Origin: Bacilli bacterium
GTDB lineage: Bacteria; Bacillota_I; Bacilli_A; RF39; UBA660
Direction: 5' to 3'
DNA: 64,000 nt
NCBI GenBank assembly: GCA_017626405.1
Contig: JAGAIS010000001.1
Location: 124,001-188,000, forward strand
Numbering within the stretch: the first letter of the stretch is position 1; every line of letters starts with the position of its first letter. This document shows positions 61,625 to 64,000 of the stretch, piece by piece. A model generated the notes under the pieces. The model did not search any database and was not told the DNA's origin. It saw nothing but the letters and a program-made list of their open reading frames with translations. Both the position numbers and the translations under genes were made by a program.

Positions 61625-62395
61625 ATGAAAATACAAGAATTGATGGAATCAGATTACGATAGCATTAGGCAATATTTAAATGTTATGACAACTGATAATT
61701 ACAGGGATCTTTATATGATTGATTTTGATGATAAGAGATATGTTGTTACATCGCAAGATGGTGTAGTTTTTATTGTTGAAAATGATAATGGGTTATTAAA
61801 TCCAATAGAGATTAATCTTGATGAAAAGGGTGATTTTATATCTTATTCAACGGAAGAATCTGAGTATGTTTTTTATAATGAACCTAGAATATCATTTGTT
61901 CAAAAAACCAATTGTTTGAGTCACGATGTAAGTCATCTTCATTTTGTTAGGGAACAAGACAAACCTGCTTTATTAGAATATCGCCAGTTTATTGCTTCTA
62001 ATTTTGCTTCTATGACTGCTATATATGAACTTAATAATCATGGATTTAATCCAAATAGTGCTATTGCCTATACTAATTATCATTTGCCTACAACTTTAGA
62101 AATACATGAATCTATTTCTACTAAGTTTTCATATAAAGAGAAAATCTATTTTTATGTTCTAGTAGATGAAGAAAATTATAGGAGACCATACATAGTTAGA
62201 GGAGATAAGTATTATCTATTATCTATCCATAAATATCCGGGATTAAAATTAATTGATGTCTATTGTGAGGGATTAGGATTTATTAATTCGATTGATAGAG
62301 ATTTAGTAAACTGTATGTTGGGAACCAATGAAGAAATCAATAATAAAAAATCTTTAGTCTTGGCATTAATGGATTACAAAAAGGGACAAATATAG
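61625..62395 (+). CDS. Hypothetical protein
   Basis: Not recognised. 256 residues, soluble, beta-rich, Asp/Tyr-rich, no signal or membrane segment. AAGAGGAA precedes the ATG. A terminator overlaps its end, so it is a single-gene unit. Confidence 0.72.
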   Translation: MKIQELMESDYDSIRQYLNVMTTDNYRDLYMIDFDDKRYVVTSQDGVVFIVENDNGLLNPIEINLDEKGDFISYSTEESEYVFYNEPRISFVQKTNCLSHDVSHLHFVREQDKPALLEYRQFIASNFASMTAIYELNNHGFNPNSAIAYTNYHLPTTLEIHESISTKFSYKEKIYFYVLVDEENYRRPYIVRGDKYYLLSIHKYPGLKLIDVYCEGLGFINSIDRDLVNCMLGTNEEINNKKSLVLALMDYKKGQI

Positions 62396-62412
62396 CTATA
62401 ATTTGTCTTTTT
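62385..62412 (+). terminator. Terminator of the 61625 gene
   Basis: GACAAAT (62385-62391) with ATTTGTC (62401-62407), then T run. Confidence 0.75.
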
Positions 62413-62429
62413 ATTTATCAAAAAAATGC

Positions 62430-62456
62430 TTTACATTTGTTTAAATATGATATAAT
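62430..62456 (+). promoter_or_regulatory. Promoter of the transporter gene
   Basis: TTTACA (62430-62435), 15-base spacer, TGATATAAT with -10 at 62451-62456. Confidence 0.6.
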
Positions 62457-62480
62457 TGTCTTAGGAGGTTAGAAAGAAAT

Positions 62481-63941
62481 ATGAAAAAATTATTTGAAAA
62501 GCATGATTTATTCAAATTAGCTGGATTATTTGTTCTTATTGCTATTTTATTATCATGGTTTATTCCTTATGCATTTTATGACAATGGAGTAGCTTATGGT
62601 ATAAATAATGAAGCATTCAAATGGAGTGCTAGTTTGGATTATAAGCATGTTGTTGGTCTATTTGATTGGTCAAGTTATAGTTTATTGGGATTCTGGTATT
62701 TTACAGCTCTATTTATGTTTGTCATTGTAGTTGCTGGATTATACAAATTCTTAAATTCAACTGCTGCTTATCAATCATTAACTGATAAAGTTGCTAACAT
62801 ATTTAAAGGAAAGGAAAAAGTTTTAGTTATTGTTTCAACACTTCTATTTGCAATGTTTGCTGGTGTTGCAACTGATCCATTTATTACTTTAATTCTTATT
62901 CCATTTGTAATTACTATATTTAGTAAACTTAAAGTTGATAAATTATCAGCATTATCTAGTACATTTGGTGGAGTTTTAGTTGGTATGTTTGGAGCTACTT
63001 ATTCAACTAATATAGTTGGAAGTTTAGTAGATTCAAATTACGGATTGGGAAGTGCAAATGTTCAATTTGGTTTTGAAAGAGCTGCAGTATTAGTTTTATT
63101 TGTAGTTGCATATCTTCTAATTACTTATTTTGCAATTTCAAGATTGAGTAAGAAAGATACACCTGTTGTTGACTTATTTGCTGAAGAAGAAGTTAAGACA
63201 ACTAAAAAGACTAAAAAGGCAAAAATTTCTATTGCTCCAATGGCAATATTCTTAGGATTACTATTCCTAGTTGCTATATTAGCTTATATTCCATGGAGTG
63301 GTTCTTTTGGAGTTTCCTTCTTCAATGATTTATACAATGATATCATTGAATATGATGGATTCTTTAAAACAACAATATTTGCTAGTATCTTAGGAGATTC
63401 ATTTAAGGCATTTGGTGAATTAGATTTACTTGGAATTTGTGGTTATATCTTTGTATTTATCTTAATCATTAAGATTATATATCATATTCCATTTGATAAG
63501 ATTATCGATTCGTTTGGCGAAGGTATAAAGAGATTTGGTAAATCATTAGTACTATTAATTGTTATATATGCTGTATTAGAATTTAGTATATTATTCCCAA
63601 CAATTCCTGCTGTTGTAAGTGCAATTTTAGGATTAGGTAATAATTTAATTACTTTATTCGTATCAGGATTATATACAAACCTATTCACAGTAGATTTCCA
63701 ATATACTGTAACTATGGTTGGTAGCGCATTTGCTCAATTTAAAGATGCTAATGTAGCTGCATTAATCTTACAAGCAACTAATGGTATTATTAAATTCTTT
63801 GCTCCAACAAGTGCAATTCTTATGGTTGGACTTTCTATGTTAGATATCAAGTATAAAGATTATTTCAAATATATTTGGAAATTCTTACTAGCTATTACAG
63901 TAGTTACATTAATTGTTTTAGCTATACTTATATACGCATAA
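62481..63941 (+). CDS. Multi-spanning ion/carboxylate transporter-like protein
   Basis: 486 residues with about 11-12 hydrophobic helices and a charged cytoplasmic loop near residue 235 (KTTKKTKKAK). The layout and the repeated FGGVLVGMFGATYS and SFGEGIKRFGKSLVL-type segments resemble the YfcC/DcuC/AbgT group of the ion transporter superfamily. Ligand unknown. AGGAGG precedes the ATG. Confidence 0.65.
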   Translation: MKKLFEKHDLFKLAGLFVLIAILLSWFIPYAFYDNGVAYGINNEAFKWSASLDYKHVVGLFDWSSYSLLGFWYFTALFMFVIVVAGLYKFLNSTAAYQSLTDKVANIFKGKEKVLVIVSTLLFAMFAGVATDPFITLILIPFVITIFSKLKVDKLSALSSTFGGVLVGMFGATYSTNIVGSLVDSNYGLGSANVQFGFERAAVLVLFVVAYLLITYFAISRLSKKDTPVVDLFAEEEVKTTKKTKKAKISIAPMAIFLGLLFLVAILAYIPWSGSFGVSFFNDLYNDIIEYDGFFKTTIFASILGDSFKAFGELDLLGICGYIFVFILIIKIIYHIPFDKIIDSFGEGIKRFGKSLVLLIVIYAVLEFSILFPTIPAVVSAILGLGNNLITLFVSGLYTNLFTVDFQYTVTMVGSAFAQFKDANVAALILQATNGIIKFFAPTSAILMVGLSMLDIKYKDYFKYIWKFLLAITVVTLIVLAILIYA

Positions 63942-63942
63942 T

Positions 63943-63968
63943 TAAGAAACTCATTTGAGTTTCTTTTT
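63943..63968 (+). terminator. Terminator of the transporter gene
   Basis: AAGAAACTCA (from 63943) pairs with TGAGTTTCTT, three-base loop, T run. Confidence 0.88.
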
Positions 63969-64000
63969 TTTATATGTTATATTATTAAGTCAATTAACGA

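Noticed and set aside
1-64000. CRISPR arrays, rRNA and tRNA genes
   Set aside because: I saw no regularly spaced direct repeats of CRISPR type, no tRNA T-loop with acceptor pairing and no rRNA stretches in reading both strands; a dedicated search could still find a tRNA that I missed.

Overview
The window looks like the chromosome of a low-GC Gram-positive bacterium. DNA is AT-rich throughout, genes start with AGGAGG/GGTGA-type ribosome sites, promoters often have extended -10 boxes (TGNTATAAT), and the standard stop code is used: prfB carries the classical UGA frameshift, so TGA is a stop. Housekeeping order (rpsF-ssb-rpsR, rplI-dnaB, walJ-rlmH) is Bacilli-like. A GerQ-type spore coat gene and a FemABX ligase point to a walled relative of spore formers. 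A deep-branching gut Bacillota (RF39/Erysipelotrichia-like) is my inference, not something the sequence proves.

Layout. 1-12.1 kb: core genes (partial yfhO, typA, fem-like ligase, secG, rnr-smpB, csp, hpf, secA). 12.06-23.07 kb: a genomic island built on the 3' end of secA. Four copies of the last SecA codons (the CGSGKKYKQCCGK zinc tail) mark its edges and internal joints, dividing it into three modules: (1) AbrB regulator plus ABC-2 transporter; (2) tyrosine integrase, a 21-codon leader peptide with attenuator-like terminator, an ArpU-like protein, an HTH-DUF2975 regulator and an FtsX-type ABC transporter; (3) a truncated ArpU-like copy, CIRCE-controlled hsp20, a replisome-organiser remnant and a CsoR-like repressor with its operator. 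Modules 1 and 2 have their own paired arm-type repeats near both ends, and module 3 has a similar pair at its left end only.

23.1-32.3 kb: a NUDIX gene, then an exopolysaccharide locus (WecG/TagA glycosyltransferase, GT4, EpsG polymerase, GT2, pyruvyl transferase, flippase, nitroreductase-like protein). It ends in an in-frame galE'-'ugd chimera, apparently a deletion scar. 32.3-36.4 kb: accessory and defence genes: an MqsR-like toxin with a Panacea-domain antitoxin, an unidentified structured small RNA, an HD hydrolase, a TM2 protein and a RhuM-Fic fusion.

36.5-42.0 kb: a run of predicted hydrolases (HExxH protein, metallo-beta-lactamase fold, S51, S66 and M3 peptidases) suggesting peptide or muropeptide turnover. 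42.1-53.5 kb: zinc-ribbon and TPM membrane proteins, prfB, a YitT protein, a lipoprotein, an Abi_2 HEPN protein, an HtrA protease, ychF and several unknowns. 53.5-64 kb: the S6/SSB/S18 operon with leader, L9, DnaB, an M23 endopeptidase, WalJ, RlmH, Ung, LemA, a second small metallo-beta-lactamase, GerQ and a multi-spanning transporter. The strongest candidate for something undescribed is the secA-tail composite island with its module-specific arm repeats.
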